Under the pieces are notes generated by a model. That model saw nothing but the letters and a program-made list of their open reading frames with translations. It had not been told where the DNA came from and did not search any database. Positions 1 to 5,691 of a DNA stretch of 15,150 nt are shown here, piece after piece. This stretch comes from Deltaproteobacteria bacterium UBA1386 (GTDB lineage Bacteria; Desulfobacterota; Syntrophorhabdia; Syntrophorhabdales; Syntrophorhabdaceae): contig DBQU01000022.1 in NCBI GenBank assembly GCA_002305765.1, positions 1-15,150 of the forward strand, written 5' to 3'. Both the position numbers and the translations under genes were made by a program. Within the stretch, counting starts at the first letter, position 1. Every line of letters begins with the position of its first letter.

Positions 1-47
1 GACACAAAATACTTGACGTTACCGTTCATCTCCTTGACCACAGCCAT
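1..47 (-). CDS. possible edge-truncated gene start
   Basis: Reading the minus strand from an ATG at 45-47 to the window edge gives MAVVKEMNGNVKYFVS without a stop, and codon third positions are mostly G or C as in the neighbouring genes. The same frame is open upstream to about 99. The strong ribosome-binding-like sequence AAGGAGGT at about 92-99 serves an ATG at 83-85 that lies in another frame, so either this is not a gene, or the gene is frameshifted near its start, or it starts at 47 with a weak site. I do not recognise the peptide. It would be divergent from the transporter genes. Confidence 0.2.
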   Translation of the reverse strand, partial: MAVVKEMNGNVKYFV

Positions 48-239
48 TGCCCTGGTAGACTCCGTATCATAACCCTGCGTTCCATCTGGAGTACCTCCTT
101 ATCATAGTTCTGGACCGTGGTGGGTTTCTCGCTATGATGGTACCCCGGTTTTTGTTCCTGACACAAAGAATGATACATTATCTGCAGTCGGTACGACACC
201 CTTTGAATTCTTGACAGACTGTTGACAAACTCCTCTTTT

Positions 240-269
240 CGTCAATCCCCGACCTGATCCGGGGTCCAG
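240..269. repeat. dispersed palindromic repeat, divergent copy
   Basis: The core is CCCCGACCTGATCCGGGG flanked by CGTCAAT and TCCAG. It has the same layout as the 29-bp family at 294, 1625, 1757 and 15106 (CGTCA, palindromic arms, TCCAG) but different arm sequence. This is the familiar type of short intergenic palindrome found in many proteobacterial genomes. Confidence 0.6.
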
Positions 270-293
270 AGATCTCTCTCACCCATCGTTTTT

Positions 294-322
294 CCTGGAT
301 TCCGGCCTGCGCCGGAATGACG
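294..322 (+). repeat. dispersed 29-bp palindromic repeat, copy 1
   Basis: Starts CCTGGATTCCGGCC and ends GCCGGAATGACG, with the palindromic arms ATTCCGGC and GCCGGAAT. It differs from the copy at 1757-1785 by one base in the loop (CTGC versus CTTC). Transcribed, it can fold into a short stem-loop. Confidence 0.8.
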
Positions 323-404
323 ACAGAACGTGAACCCGTTTCGAAAACCCACTTAATCAACAGCCCGTTGGAGCTCGGAACCTTGAACCGTCTTCTCATC
401 CCTC

Positions 405-433
405 TTGCAGGAACTTTCGCACGGCCTTATAAT
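405..433 (+). promoter_or_regulatory. candidate sigma-70 promoter for the transporter operon
   Basis: A perfect -10 box TATAAT lies at 428-433, and TTGCAG at 405-410 lies exactly 17 bases upstream as a weak (3 of 6) -35 box. The predicted transcript would start near 440, giving a leader of about 55 bases before the ATG at 495, which has its own ribosome binding site. This argues against translation starting at the TTG at 405 or the ATG at 432. Inferred from sequence only. Confidence 0.5.
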
Positions 434-494
434 GTACCTCATCAAGGCCATCGACGCTTTTGCGGTACGAAAACTGGGAAAGGAGGTTGCGGCT

Positions 495-1022
495 ATGGAC
501 AACGATGAAAGACTCAAAGGCTGGAATCCTTATCTTGCCGGTGCGCTGACGGGGCTTCTCCTCATCCTTTCGGTCTGGGTGGCGGGCAAGTATTTCGGGG
601 CTTCCACGACCTTTGTGAGGAGCACCGGGCTCGTCGAAAAGGTTTTCTCCCAGGAAAGGGTCGCGCAGATGGAGTACTTCATCAAGGAGCTTCCCAAGAT
701 CGACTGGCAGTGGATGTTCGTCGTCGGCATATTCTTCGGCTCCCTAATCGCCTCGACGACGTCGAAATCCTTTCGGTGGCAGGGCGTTCCCACGATGTGG
801 GAGGCAAGGTTCGGGCCAAACAGGGCAAAGCGTGCGGTGACAGCCTTCCTGGGCGGTGCGATAGCCATGTTCGGGGCGCGCCTCGCCGACGGGTGACCGA
901 GCGGCCATGGGCTGAGCGGTTCGCTCCAGCTGGCTGTAAGCGGTTACATCTCCCTGATCTGTTTCTTCATTGGCGGCCTCATAGTCGCCCGCATCCTTTA
1001 TCAGGGAGGTGCCAAAAAATGA
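495..1022 (+). CDS. YeeE/YedE-family transporter half, probable selenoprotein (Sec134)
   Basis: A 175-residue membrane protein of the YeeE/YedE (DUF395) family, whose members take up thiosulfate or other sulfur compounds; a YedE subgroup is linked to selenium metabolism. I chose the ATG at 495 because AGGAGG at 481-486 lies 8 bases upstream and the protein then begins like family members. Membrane segments are visible at about residues 11-33, 73-89, 112-128 and 147-165. A TGA at 894-896 falls in frame after GARLADG and before PSGHGLSG, exactly where the family has its conserved Cys (usual GCTSGH). After it the frame stays open for 41 codons of family-like sequence, with a fourth membrane segment, and ends TGA at 1020-1022, overlapping the next gene's ATG. 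A SECIS-like hairpin follows the TGA. Reading TGA as selenocysteine explains all this. Alternatives are a nonsense mutation or a sequencing error of TGC/TGT. Confidence 0.85.
894..931 (+). promoter_or_regulatory. in-frame UGA plus bacterial SECIS-like hairpin
   Basis: The UGA is at 894-896. A stem-loop begins 14 bases later: G911-C930, C912-G929, T913-A928, G914-C927, a bulged C926, A915-T925, G916-C924, C917-G923 and G918-C922 close a three-base loop G919-T920-T921. The loop starts with GU, and it lies 22 bases after the UGA. This agrees with the known bacterial SECIS pattern: a hairpin just after UGA, G/U in a small apical loop, and a bulged base in the stem, as in E. coli fdhF. Pairing was found by eye; no folding energy was calculated. 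Confidence 0.7.
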
Positions 1023-1546
1023 ACGATCTCGTCTATGGCATCATAACAGGCATCATCTTCGGCTTTCTTCTTCAGAAGGCCCGGGTCATACGCTACGACA
1101 AGCAACTGGCGGCCTTACGACTCATGGACATGACCATCGTCAAGTACATGTTCACAACGGTGCTCGTAGCCATGGTGGGCGTCTATCTTCTCAAGGACCT
1201 GGGGCTCGTAAAACTCTCCATCAAGACAACGATCCTGGGGGGCAATATAATAGGCGGGCTCATCTTCGGCGCAGGCTGGGGGCTTCTGGGATACTGCCCC
1301 GGGACATCCCTCGGCGCGCTGGGCGAAGGGCGCTGGGATTCAATATGGGGGATCGTCGGCATGCTCGCGGGCGCCGCGGTCTTTGCCGAACTCTTTCCTC
1401 TCATGAAAAGAACGGTCCTGACCTGGGGAAACCTCGGTAAGATCACCATCCCGGGCATCCTGGGCATCAACCACTGGATCGTTATCGTGATCGTGGTAAT
1501 ACTGGCGGTCCTGATGTTCAGGTTCTTCGAAAAGAAGGGGCTGTAA
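1019..1546 (+). CDS. YeeE/YedE-family transporter, second half
   Basis: A 175-residue membrane protein, the partner half of the upstream gene. YeeE/YedE transporters occur both as one long protein and as two half-length genes. The motif GYCPGTSLGALGEG with Cys93 is the typical second conserved cysteine site. Hydrophobic segments lie at about residues 5-20, 42-60, 74-95, 108-127 and 148-170. The ATG at 1019 overlaps the upstream stop (ATGA), and AGGGAGG at 1003-1009 gives a 9-base spacing. The two products very probably form one transporter for a reduced sulfur or selenium species. In the thiosulfate transporter TsuA, conserved cysteines pass the substrate along. Here one station would be Sec134 and the other Cys93. 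Confidence 0.85.
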   Translation: MNDLVYGIITGIIFGFLLQKARVIRYDKQLAALRLMDMTIVKYMFTTVLVAMVGVYLLKDLGLVKLSIKTTILGGNIIGGLIFGAGWGLLGYCPGTSLGALGEGRWDSIWGIVGMLAGAAVFAELFPLMKRTVLTWGNLGKITIPGILGINHWIVIVIVVILAVLMFRFFEKKGL

Positions 1547-1624
1547 CAGACAGGTTATAGGTTATAGGCAATAGGTGACGGGTGATCGCTGCAAGGACCG
1601 TGGTTTTCCGGACATTCTTCCCTT

Positions 1625-1653
1625 CGTCATTCCGGCGAAGGCCGGAATCCAGG
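1625..1653 (-). repeat. dispersed 29-bp palindromic repeat, copy 2
   Basis: Begins CGTCATTCCGGCG and ends GGCCGGAATCCAGG. It is the exact reverse complement of the copy at 1757-1785, with 103 bases between them, so the two could pair into a long stem in a transcript. Confidence 0.85.
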
Positions 1654-1756
1654 AAAACCTTTGTCGCAGCAGAGAGACGTATGTGCACGGCAACAACAAC
1701 CACTCGGGAAGGCTCTTGCATGCTCTTTCGTCTGGATGTTCCGGCCCGTCATCTCT

Positions 1757-1785
1757 CCTGGATTCCGGCCTTCGCCGGAATGACG
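1757..1785 (+). repeat. dispersed 29-bp palindromic repeat, copy 3
   Basis: Begins CCTGGATTCCGGCC and ends GCCGGAATGACG. It has the same orientation as the copies at 294 and 15106, and lies inverted to the copy at 1625. Confidence 0.85.
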
Positions 1786-1912
1786 AACAAGAGGGTCGGA
1801 GGGGTGACGAAGATGGACCGGATGTACAACAATCGAATGCTCATGCAAGAATGTTCTTTTCCCATGACCCATAACCCATTACCCATAACCCGGTCTTTTA
1901 AAGGAGTCTACC

Positions 1913-3349
1913 ATGTCGGCTGAGCGTCTTGTTGTGATCGGCGGGGTTGCCGCGGGGATGAGCGCGGCGAGCAGTTTCAAGAGACTGAAACCCGAGGCGG
2001 AGGCGATCGTCCTGCAGAACGACCATTTCATCTCCTACGGGGCCTGCAGTCTGCCTTACTACATATCCGACGATGTGAAAGATATCAACCGCCTCATCTC
2101 CCTGTCCCCGGAGGTCGCGACGAAAGAGAGGGGCATCACCGTGCTCACCCGTCACGAGGCGCGGTCCATAGACCCCGCCAGGAAAACGGTGACCGCCGTG
2201 GACCTCGACGGGAACGAGGAGAAGACCATATCCTATGACCACCTCGTCGTCGCGACAGGAGGACTGCCGGTGCGCCCTCCCTTCCCGGGAATAGACCTCG
2301 GACACATCTTCACCCTGAGGACCCTCCACGACGGTATCGAGATCAAGAGGTTCATAGACCGGTGGACAACGTTCGAACCCTGCGTCGGGCCTCAATGCGT
2401 GTACGTGAACCCTTTCGGTGCCGAGAAGAGACCCATGCGGGCCTCTATCGTCGGGGGCGGCTCCATCGGCATGGAGATGTGCGAGTCCCTGAGGAAAAGA
2501 CGGGTCGAGGTGACCGTCTTCGAGAAGATGGACCGCGTCCTCGGCACCATGGACACGAGCATAACGAACATCGTCGAGGAAAGACTGGCGGCCGAAGGCG
2601 TGAACCTCATGAAAGGGGTGTCCGTCCAGAGCTTCGAAGGAGACAGTGGCTCCGTTACCCGCGTTATCACGGACAAGGGGACATTTGACACCGACATGGT
2701 CCTGCTGGTGATCGGCGCAAGGCCGAACACGAAGATCGCCGTCGATGCCGGGATCGAGCTTGGCGCGGGCGGGGCGATAAAGGTTGATGATCATCTGAGG
2801 ACCAACATCCCGGACATCTATGCCGCCGGCGACTGTGCCGAGGCCACGCAGATGGTCACCGGCAAGAAAGCCTATATCCCCCTGGGCGCCACCGCCAACA
2901 AGCAGGGTCGAATAGCGGGCGAGAACGCCGCCGGCATGAACAACGCCTTTGAAGGCGTGGTGGGAACGGCCGTCACAAAGATCTTCGATCTCGAAGTGGC
3001 CCGCACGGGCCTGTCGCCCCTGGACGCGGAAAGAGAAGGCATCGACCATTTCGTGTCCACCATCAAGGGCAGGTCGAGGAGCACCGCGTACCCCGAGGGC
3101 AAGCCGATCACGGTGACCTACGTGGCCGAGAAGGCATCGGGCAGGCTTATCGGCGCCCAGATGGCAGGCAACGAGGGCGTCGCCCACAGAATAGACACGC
3201 TCGCGACGGCCCTGTACAACAGGATGACACTCGAGGACATCGCCCGGTTGGACCTCGCCTACGCGCCGCCTTTCGCCACGGTATGGGACCCGATACTCGT
3301 CGCCGCCAACGTGGCCCTGAAAAGATTGCAAAAGGAAAGGCAACTATAG
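1913..3349 (+). CDS. CoA-disulfide reductase-like FAD/NAD(P)H oxidoreductase
   Basis: A 478-residue flavoprotein of the CoA-disulfide reductase / NADH oxidase / persulfide reductase family. The FAD-binding loop is VVIGGVAAGMSAA (residues 7-19). The single active-site cysteine is Cys45 in SYGACSLPYY. The NAD(P)H-binding glycine loop is IVGGGSIGMEM (179-189). The second FAD motif is IPDIYAAGDCAEA, and the C-terminal dimer domain carries YAPPFATVWDPI, where this family has its conserved tyrosine. There is no C-terminal rhodanese domain. Odd point: a segment at about 151-174 before the NAD(P)H loop looks longer than in usual members and holds a CVGPQC pair (Cys157, Cys162). AAGGAG at 1901-1906 sets the start. 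Next to a sulfur/selenium transporter, a role in reducing persulfides, polysulfides or CoA disulfides is a reasonable inference; the substrate is unknown. Confidence 0.88.
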   Translation: MSAERLVVIGGVAAGMSAASSFKRLKPEAEAIVLQNDHFISYGACSLPYYISDDVKDINRLISLSPEVATKERGITVLTRHEARSIDPARKTVTAVDLDGNEEKTISYDHLVVATGGLPVRPPFPGIDLGHIFTLRTLHDGIEIKRFIDRWTTFEPCVGPQCVYVNPFGAEKRPMRASIVGGGSIGMEMCESLRKRRVEVTVFEKMDRVLGTMDTSITNIVEERLAAEGVNLMKGVSVQSFEGDSGSVTRVITDKGTFDTDMVLLVIGARPNTKIAVDAGIELGAGGAIKVDDHLRTNIPDIYAAGDCAEATQMVTGKKAYIPLGATANKQGRIAGENAAGMNNAFEGVVGTAVTKIFDLEVARTGLSPLDAEREGIDHFVSTIKGRSRSTAYPEGKPITVTYVAEKASGRLIGAQMAGNEGVAHRIDTLATALYNRMTLEDIARLDLAYAPPFATVWDPILVAANVALKRLQKERQL

Positions 3350-3381
3350 TATACAGTTGATACAACCAGGTGAGAGCATAA

Positions 3382-3391
3382 CTGTTAACAG
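3382..3391. promoter_or_regulatory. perfect palindrome CTGTTAACAG, possible operator
   Basis: A 10-base perfect palindrome in the 72-base gap ahead of the cyclic-nucleotide-binding-domain gene. A second dyad, GTTG-ATA-CAAC, lies nearby at 3356-3366. Either could bind a dimeric regulator, but short palindromes also occur by chance and I see no strong promoter here. Confidence 0.2.
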
Positions 3392-3421
3392 ATCCAAGAA
3401 TGCTGAGGTCCAGGAGAGGCC

Positions 3422-3916
3422 ATGCTGCACCACGCGTTGTCATCCGTTGAAGAACGTATTTCCATGATCGAGAAGTCCCAATGGGGGGAAGGATTGAGCC
3501 GTGAGGATATGGAGCGGTTCGCGCAGTACCTCTACGTCGCCAGGGCGCAGCCGAGTGAACCCATCTTCAATGAAGGGGCCATCGAACCCTACATGTGTTT
3601 CGTCGCCGACGGGCTCGTCAAGGTCACCAAGGGGGACTCCAGGAAGAACGTCAAGACCATATGCGAGATCGGCCCCGGTAGAACGGTCGGCGAAATGAGC
3701 ATCATCGATGGCCTGCCCCGGTCCGCGTCAGCGGTGGCGGTGGAAGAAACGACGGTCCTCGTACTCACCAAGGAGAACTTCGAGGTCCTCCTGAACGACA
3801 ACCCCAAGCTCGGAGTCGCCCTCTTCCGAAGACTCGCCCAGATGATAAGCCACAGATTGCGGGTGTCGGACTGGATGCTCGTCGAATACATATACGAATC
3901 AGAGACGCCGTCTTAA
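3422..3916 (+). CDS. stand-alone cyclic-nucleotide-binding domain protein
   Basis: A 164-residue cytosolic protein with one Crp-type cNMP-binding beta-barrel (about residues 25-125). The phosphate-binding cassette is GEMSIIDGLPRSASAVA (90-106), with Glu91, Arg100 and Ser101 placed as in CRP, so nucleotide binding is plausible. After the barrel there is a helix (about 126-148) and a short tail; the DNA-binding helix-turn-helix of CRP/FNR is missing. It therefore probably acts by binding a partner protein, or is a sensor fragment. AGGAGA lies just upstream of the ATG. It follows the flavoenzyme after 72 bases on the same strand, so co-transcription is possible. Function unknown. Confidence 0.8.
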   Translation: MLHHALSSVEERISMIEKSQWGEGLSREDMERFAQYLYVARAQPSEPIFNEGAIEPYMCFVADGLVKVTKGDSRKNVKTICEIGPGRTVGEMSIIDGLPRSASAVAVEETTVLVLTKENFEVLLNDNPKLGVALFRRLAQMISHRLRVSDWMLVEYIYESETPS

Positions 3917-3951
3917 ATCCTTGACAAGAGAGGGGTTCCGGAAATCCCGGT

Positions 3952-3974
3952 CGGCCCTGACACCTCAAGGCCCG
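3952..3974. terminator. imperfect hairpin after the plus-strand genes
   Basis: CGGCCCTGA and TCAAGGCC pair with one C-A mismatch around a CACC loop, about 35 bases after the stop of the preceding gene. There is no T-run, so it is not a typical intrinsic terminator. It lies in the 215-base gap where the two strands converge, where some transcription end is expected. Confidence 0.25.
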
Positions 3975-4024
3975 TCGTGCCAGCTCCGGACCTGGACCCT
4001 CGCGGACCGCCACCCCGGCTTTGG

Positions 4025-4110
4025 GCCGGAATGGCGGAGGAGGAAGTGGGGGGGGATAACTGAGGAGTACGTTGCCGGAATGGCGGGAAACCTTCAGGTT
4101 GTCCGGCAAC
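4025..4110. repeat. 13-bp direct repeat and long hairpin at the convergent gap
   Basis: GCCGGAATGGCGG occurs at 4025-4037 and again at 4074-4086. The second copy forms part of an inverted repeat: GTTGCCGGA (4071-4079) and TCCGGCAAC (4102-4110) are perfect 9-base arms, and the 22-base loop contains its own small stem (AACC / GGTT). The 13-mer resembles the GCCGGAATGACG end of the dispersed repeat family, so this may be a decayed copy. Confidence 0.5.
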
Positions 4111-4131
4111 ATCTAAATCTGTATAGGAACC

Positions 4132-4569
4132 CTAAAAGCGTTCCATCCGTCCCGTGCTGCAGCTCGGGCATCGTTTGTCGGTCATTTCCAGCAGGGTCCT
4201 GATGTGATCGGACTTGCAGTGGGGACAAACGAGGGCATCTTTTCTGAGGTCGAGGCCGAACTGGCCGAGACAGTCGATGCACACACAGGCGGAGAGATAA
4301 CCCACGCGCTCTTCCATGAGATCGATCATCGCCTCCTGAGAGGCGGCAAGGGCCTCGCAGTCATGAAGGGATTCCTCTTCCATGCGGAGCATCTGGGCAA
4401 TTATCTCGCGCTCGCCGTGGTCCTTCAGCGGTATCCTGTCGCCCCTGTCGTTCTGCAGATAGAGATACCCACCCTTCGACTCGTCGAGGATGTACCCGCA
4501 GGAATTGCAGCGGTATCCGTAGATCGTGGTCCTTTCGTAGAAATCTGCCTCAATTCTTTCCGGGTTCAT
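4132..4569 (-). CDS. small zinc-ribbon protein, function unknown
   Basis: About 145 residues and not a family I recognise by name. It carries four CxxC pairs: Cys21/Cys24, Cys97/Cys100 (with an extra Cys95), Cys115/Cys118 and Cys134/Cys137. Together they could form two zinc ribbons or rubredoxin-like knuckles, one split between the N-terminus and the middle or one built from the last three pairs. The middle (about 45-92) is helical and rich in Glu and Met. The start is either ATG 4569 or ATG 4575; AAAGGAG lies just ahead of both. The start overlaps the end of the upstream gene by about 20-26 bases, so the two are translationally linked. A nucleic-acid-binding or adaptor role is only a guess. 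Confidence 0.7.
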   Translation of the reverse strand: MNPERIEADFYERTTIYGYRCNSCGYILDESKGGYLYLQNDRGDRIPLKDHGEREIIAQMLRMEEESLHDCEALAASQEAMIDLMEERVGYLSACVCIDCLGQFGLDLRKDALVCPHCKSDHIRTLLEMTDKRCPSCSTGRMERF

Positions 4570-5029
4570 GACCATCACGCTCCTTTGATATGTAGTACCA
4601 TTCAAACATCCGGGCAAGCTTTCCAATCTGCTCCTCCTGGAGTATGTTGTCTATCCGTTCCCTCGCCGCGCCGATGAGCATGGCGTTGGCTTCGTCGCAA
4701 TTTGCCTTCGATACGAGGATGATGGGGATGTTGATCGCGTGGGCATAACCGGCCTCGAAGGCCACCCCCGTGTCGCCGTCGTCGACGAGGGCAACAATGA
4801 TGTCGCAGTCCTCCAGCATCCGAAGACAGGTCTCCTTGACGGTCCGGCTCAGCTTGAGCTTCGTTTCCCTGTTGCCCTCGATATTGGGCGTGTCGTCGAA
4901 GGGATCGACGATGCCGATCGCTTTTCCATAATCGGTCTGTCCCAGTGCGACCCTCAACCTCCCCAGGAATTCCCTCTTGAAGGTCTCCTGGGATTCGTTG
5001 AAACAGGGATGAGCGAAGTAGATATGCAT
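4550..5029 (-). CDS. nucleoside 2-deoxyribosyltransferase-family protein
   Basis: 159 residues that fit the nucleoside 2-deoxyribosyltransferase family (PF05014 type): the opening IYFAHP (residues 3-8), then EDCDIIVALVDDGDTGVAFE (73-92) and GYAHAINIPIILVS. In the family the Glu of this second motif (here Glu92) is the nucleophile that attacks the sugar, and the nearby Asp residues (83-86) help bind substrate. Enzymes of the family move or hydrolyse the 2-deoxyribose of nucleosides or nucleotides in the cytosol. I chose ATG 5029 because the protein then starts at the family's first strand, and GAGGTGA precedes it; a longer open frame upstream has no family features. It begins 10 bases after the pilin-like gene and overlaps the zinc-ribbon gene. 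Confidence 0.82.
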   Translation of the reverse strand: MHIYFAHPCFNESQETFKREFLGRLRVALGQTDYGKAIGIVDPFDDTPNIEGNRETKLKLSRTVKETCLRMLEDCDIIVALVDDGDTGVAFEAGYAHAINIPIILVSKANCDEANAMLIGAARERIDNILQEEQIGKLARMFEWYYISKERDGHEPGKN

Positions 5030-5039
5030 GGTCACCTCA

Positions 5040-5636
5040 TCACAACCTGAAAAAGAGTGTGAAATTTCCGTCTCTGGCGGTATCGTAGTCCGAAGCGCCC
5101 TGTATGCTTCCCGTGTTCCAGACGCCGTCATCGTAGGCCTTGTCCAGACCCCTGCACACATCGGAGGGCATGCCCTCAAATGCCAGCCAGTGACCTGCTC
5201 CCGTCGTTCCGGGAGCGTTGTACGTGAGGGCCACATTTCCGCTGAATACATGCCTGGGGTTCGTGAATCCTGTCCCGCCGAGGAGATTCGCCTGCCTCAG
5301 TTCGAACCAGAGGTCACACTGCTCCGTTCCCGTCCCCGTGCAGGAAAAATCAGGGGCCGTCACCGACGAACCAACGCCTACCCGCCCGTTCCCGTTGCCG
5401 TTCGTGGCACCGCTGTACCGGGAGGAAGCCACCGGATCATCGCCGGCAAAATATGCGAAACGGTCATAATACCGGGAGAAGGCGGCAGCGATATCCTGCT
5501 TCTGCTTGAAGATCTGCTTCATCTGGCCCTTCACGATAAGGGACTGTCCTTTTATAACGAGACCTACGATAATGCAGATGATGATCACGACAATGGTAAG
5601 TTCGATGACGGTGAGGCCGGCAGGTCTCCCTCCCAT
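5040..5636 (-). CDS. type IV prepilin-like (pseudopilin) protein
   Basis: About 198 residues with the hallmark prepilin N-terminus: G, then LTVIELTIVVIIICIIVGLV, with Glu at +5 and a 20-residue hydrophobic helix. Position +1 is Leu rather than the usual Phe. I prefer ATG 5636, which gives the 7-residue leader MGGRPAG and has AGGA 8 bases upstream. ATG 5681 or TTG 5693 would give leaders of 22 or 26 residues without a clear ribosome binding site. The globular part is rich in Gly, Ser and Asn and has a small Cys loop (SCTGTGTEQC), as in minor pilins and pseudopilins. It would be cleaved by PilD and inserted in the inner membrane. Whether it joins the pilus of the right-hand locus or a secretion system is open. 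Confidence 0.82.
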   Translation of the reverse strand: MGGRPAGLTVIELTIVVIIICIIVGLVIKGQSLIVKGQMKQIFKQKQDIAAAFSRYYDRFAYFAGDDPVASSRYSGATNGNGNGRVGVGSSVTAPDFSCTGTGTEQCDLWFELRQANLLGGTGFTNPRHVFSGNVALTYNAPGTTGAGHWLAFEGMPSDVCRGLDKAYDDGVWNTGSIQGASDYDTARDGNFTLFFRL

Positions 5637-5691
5637 ACCGGACATCCTGAAAGTTTCGTTCTTTTGGTCTCGTTTCATCATGTCTACAGTC

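Larger units (their letters stand above)
1..404. other. left-edge region without a supported gene
   Basis: I see no convincing complete gene here. A minus-strand open frame from an ATG at 178 down to a stop at 26 gives 50 residues that I do not recognise. It contains a strong Shine-Dalgarno-like AAGGAGGT (about 92-99) ahead of an ATG at 83-85, but that frame closes after 19 codons. A different minus frame stays open to the window edge (see the partial CDS at 1-47). The right half holds two short palindromic dispersed repeats at 240-269 and 294-322. Two TTGACA hexamers (211-216 and 222-227) lack good -10 partners. Confidence 0.5.
1553..1891. repeat. nested inverted-repeat cassette between two genes
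   Basis: This 339-base stretch holds no supported gene. Its outer ends are 7-base-periodic and mirror each other: at 1553-1585 units like GGTTATA, GGTTATA, GGCAATA, GGTGACG, and at 1861-1891 units CCCATGA, CCCATAA, CCCATTA, CCCATAA. Inside lie two 29-bp repeats (1625-1653 and 1757-1785) that are exact reverse complements. Short open frames across it read through the repeats on both strands and are not credible proteins. It could be a small non-autonomous element or an accretion of repeats, and it may end or attenuate transcription between the transporter genes and the flavoenzyme. Confidence 0.6.

Noticed and set aside
405..896. Transporter start at the TTG at 405 and end at the TGA at 896
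   Set aside because: The ATG at 495 has AGGAGG at 8 bases and a TATAAT at 428-433 would place transcription start after 405. Family sequence continues past 896 in the same frame to 1022.
495..896. First transporter gene as a pseudogene with a nonsense mutation
   Set aside because: The only stop falls exactly on the conserved Cys codon, a SECIS-like hairpin follows, the rest of the frame is intact and the overlap with the next gene is kept. Not excluded, but less likely.
710..1546. A 278-residue frame covering the second transporter half with a long N-terminal extension
   Set aside because: The extension is an out-of-frame reading of the first gene and is Arg-rich; the ATG at 1019 has a good ribosome binding site and a family-like start.
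1575..1923. Short frames over the repeat cassette (FRRRPESR-type peptides)
   Set aside because: They read through the dispersed palindromes on both strands; such peptides are a well-known annotation artefact.
1898..3343. Long minus-strand open frame (481 codons) opposite the flavoenzyme
   Set aside because: It is a mirror of the codon bias of the real gene, rich in Gly, His, Arg and Asp, without a recognisable domain. The plus-strand protein has every motif of its family.
4204..4677. Plus-strand frame opposite the zinc-ribbon gene
   Set aside because: It is a shadow of the minus-strand gene, which has four CxxC pairs, a ribosome binding site and overlap with its upstream neighbour.
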